Positions 62,311 to 64,000 of a stretch of DNA of 64,000 nt are shown in pieces. Source of the stretch: Polyangiaceae bacterium (GTDB lineage Bacteria; Myxococcota_A; Polyangia; Polyangiales; Polyangiaceae); NCBI GenBank assembly GCA_015075635.1, contig JABTUA010000001.1, positions 1-64,000 of the forward strand, read 5' to 3'. Within the stretch, counting starts at the first letter, position 1. Every line of letters begins with the position of its first letter. The notes below the pieces were generated by a model. It was not told the DNA's origin. It made no database searches and saw only the letters and a program-made list of their open reading frames with translations. The position numbers and the translations under genes are program-made.

Positions 62311-64000
62311 TCAGGGCGGAGGCATCAGGATCTCGCGATCCTTCGCCCCGTTCGGCGGCCCAACCAGCCCGCGGCGCTCCATCATCTCCACCATCTTCGC
62401 CGCCCGGTTGTAGCCGATGGTCATCTTGCGCTGAAGCCAGGAGGTCGAGCAGCGGCGCGTCTCTTGCACGATGCTCACTGCTTCGTCGAAGCGCGAATCG
62501 AGCTGCTCGTCGGCGTCGGCGACCTCGTCCGGTTCGTCGGCAGCCGCGAGGATCTCTTCATGGTAGTTCGGCGTGCCCTGCTTGCGCACGAAGTCGGTGA
62601 GCGCCGCGACCTCCTCCTCGCTCACGAACGGGCACTGCACGCGTCGCGTCTCCGTCGAGCCGTTGAGCTTGACCAGCATGTCGCCCTTGCCGAGCAGGAG
62701 CTCCGCGCCCTGCTCGTCGAGAATGGTGCGGCTGTCCACTTTTTGCGCGACCCGGAAGCCTATCCTCGAGGGGAAGTTCGCCTTGATCATGCCGGTGATG
62801 ACGTCCACGCTCGGGCGCTGCGTCGCCAGCACCACGTGCATGCCGGCGGCGCGCGCCTTCTGCGCCAGGCGCGCGACGCTCACCTCGACCTCCTTGCCCT
62901 GCTGCATCATCAGATCGGCGAACTCGTCCACCACGATCACGATGTACGGCAGCGCGTGGGGCAGCTGCTTGCCGTCGGAGCCGTCCTTGGCCGTGGGCAC
63001 GCTGACCATCGAGCCGTCCGGCGCCAGCGCCTCGACGACCTCCGGAGCGGGCGCGGGCACCTCGCCGGACACGACGCGCTTCACCCAGGCGTTGTAGGTC
63101 GCGATGTTCTTGGTGCCGGCGTTGGCGAAGAGCTGGTAGCGGCGCTCCATCTCGTCCACCGCCCACTTCAGTGCGGTCGCCGCCTTCTTCATGTCGGTGA
63201 CCACGGGCAAGAGCATGTGCGGGATGCCGTCGAAGGGCGCCAGCTCCACCACCTTCGGATCCACCATCAGGAAGCGCAGCTCCTCCGGGGTGCGGCAGAA
63301 GAGCAGGCTCGACAGCATCACGTTCAGGCCGACGCTCTTTCCGGCGCCCGTCGCGCCGGCGACGATCACGTGGGGCATCGAGGCCAGGTCCGCGTAGAAG
63401 GGCACGCCGACGATGTCGCGGCCCAGAACGACGGGCAGCGGGGCCTTCTCTGCCAGCTTGGCGAAGTGCTTGTCCTCGATCAGCTCCCGCAGGTTGACGG
63501 GGATGCGCTCGTCGTTGGGGATCTCGAAGCCGATGCGGTTCTTGCCGGGGATGGGCGCCACGATGCGCACGGTCCGCGACAAACCGAGCGCCAGGTCGTC
63601 GGCCAGGCTCGCGACCTTGCTCACCTTCGTTCCGGCCTCGGGCGCCACCTCGTACATGGTCACCGTCGGCCCCGGGTGGACCTCCTCGACGCGCGCCGAG
63701 ACCCCGTAGTCCGCCAGCGTCTTCTCGAGCAGCGCTGCGTTCTGGCGAATGTGCTCGCGATCGACGTCGCTCTGCACGTGAGACGACGGCGCGAGGAGCT
63801 CCGGCGACGGGAACGCGTAGCCGTGCACGCTCGCCGGCGCCGGACCGTCCCCACGCTTGACGACCTGCGCCTGCTTGGTCTCGACGATGCGCAGCTCGGG
63901 GACCTTCTTCTTCGGCCGCTTCTCCACGGGCGGAGGCGGCAGCGACTCCGCCGCCGGCTCGGGCTCCGCCGCCTCGAAGGCCAGCGACGCGAGCTCCGGA
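62311..64000 (-). CDS. ftsK: FtsK/SpoIIIE DNA translocase, C-terminal part (5' end beyond the window)
   Basis: The frame remains open to the right edge, so the N-terminus (normally the membrane domain) is outside. Visible parts are HGYAFPSPELLAPSSHVQSD; the alpha/beta translocase module with Walker A GATGAGKSVGLN and Walker B YIVIVVDEFADLMMQQ; AAGMHVVLATQRPSVDVITG; and the C-terminal winged helix gamma domain (FDEAVSIVQETRRCSTSWLQ, IGYNRAAKMVEMMERRGLV). This is a hexameric ATP-driven motor that moves chromosomes through the septum and activates XerCD at dif. A GTG at 63927 should not be taken as the start, because the upstream frame reads on without a stop. Confidence 0.93.
   Translation of the reverse strand, partial: PELASLAFEAAEPEPAAESLPPPPVEKRPKKKVPELRIVETKQAQVVKRGDGPAPASVHGYAFPSPELLAPSSHVQSDVDREHIRQNAALLEKTLADYGVSARVEEVHPGPTVTMYEVAPEAGTKVSKVASLADDLALGLSRTVRIVAPIPGKNRIGFEIPNDERIPVNLRELIEDKHFAKLAEKAPLPVVLGRDIVGVPFYADLASMPHVIVAGATGAGKSVGLNVMLSSLLFCRTPEELRFLMVDPKVVELAPFDGIPHMLLPVVTDMKKAATALKWAVDEMERRYQLFANAGTKNIATYNAWVKRVVSGEVPAPAPEVVEALAPDGSMVSVPTAKDGSDGKQLPHALPYIVIVVDEFADLMMQQGKEVEVSVARLAQKARAAGMHVVLATQRPSVDVITGMIKANFPSRIGFRVAQKVDSRTILDEQGAELLLGKGDMLVKLNGSTETRRVQCPFVSEEEVAALTDFVRKQGTPNYHEEILAAADEPDEVADADEQLDSRFDEAVSIVQETRRCSTSWLQRKMTIGYNRAAKMVEMMERRGLVGPPNGAKDREILMPPP

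Noticed and set aside
62311-63927. GTG at 63927 as the start of FtsK
   Set aside because: The frame continues to the window edge with Pro/Glu-rich linker sequence typical of the FtsK region between membrane and motor domains.

Overview
The window looks like chromosomal DNA from a high-GC myxobacterium (Myxococcota, most likely the Polyangiales/Sorangium side). The evidence is indirect: uniformly GC-rich codon use, many predicted lipoproteins with Gly/Ser-rich linkers, Cys-rich tandem-repeat secreted proteins, MYXO-CTERM type C-termini (Cys, hydrophobic helix, Arg cluster), and five Hanks-type Ser/Thr kinases plus one pseudokinase. No rRNA, tRNA or CRISPR array was seen.

Layout. 1-4.2 kb is a worn region: the end of an IS66-family element (tnpA, tnpB, a broken tnpC), fragments of an RHS-repeat gene, and small orphan genes. 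4.1-6.2 kb holds a UvrA that stops after its first ABC module and is fused by a deletion scar to the 3' half of a metallophosphoesterase gene. 6.2-15.2 kb has an IgGFc-binding-domain lipoprotein, smpB with a PilZ-like partner, an aminotransferase, a VWA lipoprotein, and an ECF sigma factor operon with a one-TM TPR protein. 15.4-28.2 kb is a surface-protein region: FHA protein, metzincin protease, a 26-repeat Cys protein, a second Cys-repeat lipoprotein, three small lipoproteins, and a double-decker SpoIID/M15 peptidoglycan protein. 28.3-41.4 kb has three Ser/Thr kinases, a LysM protein, a PEGA/TPR protein, a kelch lipoprotein and a DUF58/BatA-like pair.

41.4-44.5 kb is a nested mobile region. 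It has short outer inverted repeats, 47-bp inner inverted repeats around a frameshifted HNH gene, an internally deleted ISAs1-type transposase, and a 232-bp 3' end that recurs alone at 23.1 kb. 44.5-49.7 kb encodes a SurA-like chaperone, a six-TM kinase and a pseudokinase/TM/tandem-thioredoxin fusion. 49.8-64 kb carries a CTERM protein with a beta-barrel partner, a SprT-like protein, recA, a c-type haem lipoprotein, a kinase, a TPR protein, an rseP-lpxC overlap, a cNMP-binding-like protein and the C-terminal part of FtsK/SpoIIIE, cut by the window edge.

How they fit together: housekeeping genes (smpB, recA, ftsK, rseP, lpxC, surA-like) are interleaved with envelope, signalling and secreted-protein genes. 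Many neighbours overlap by 1-16 bp (ATGA, TGATG, GTGA), which suggests translationally coupled operons. The most unusual items are the SpoIID-CTERM-lipobox-M15 fusion, the pseudokinase-thioredoxin fusion, the uvrA/phosphoesterase scar and the nested HNH/ISAs1 structure.
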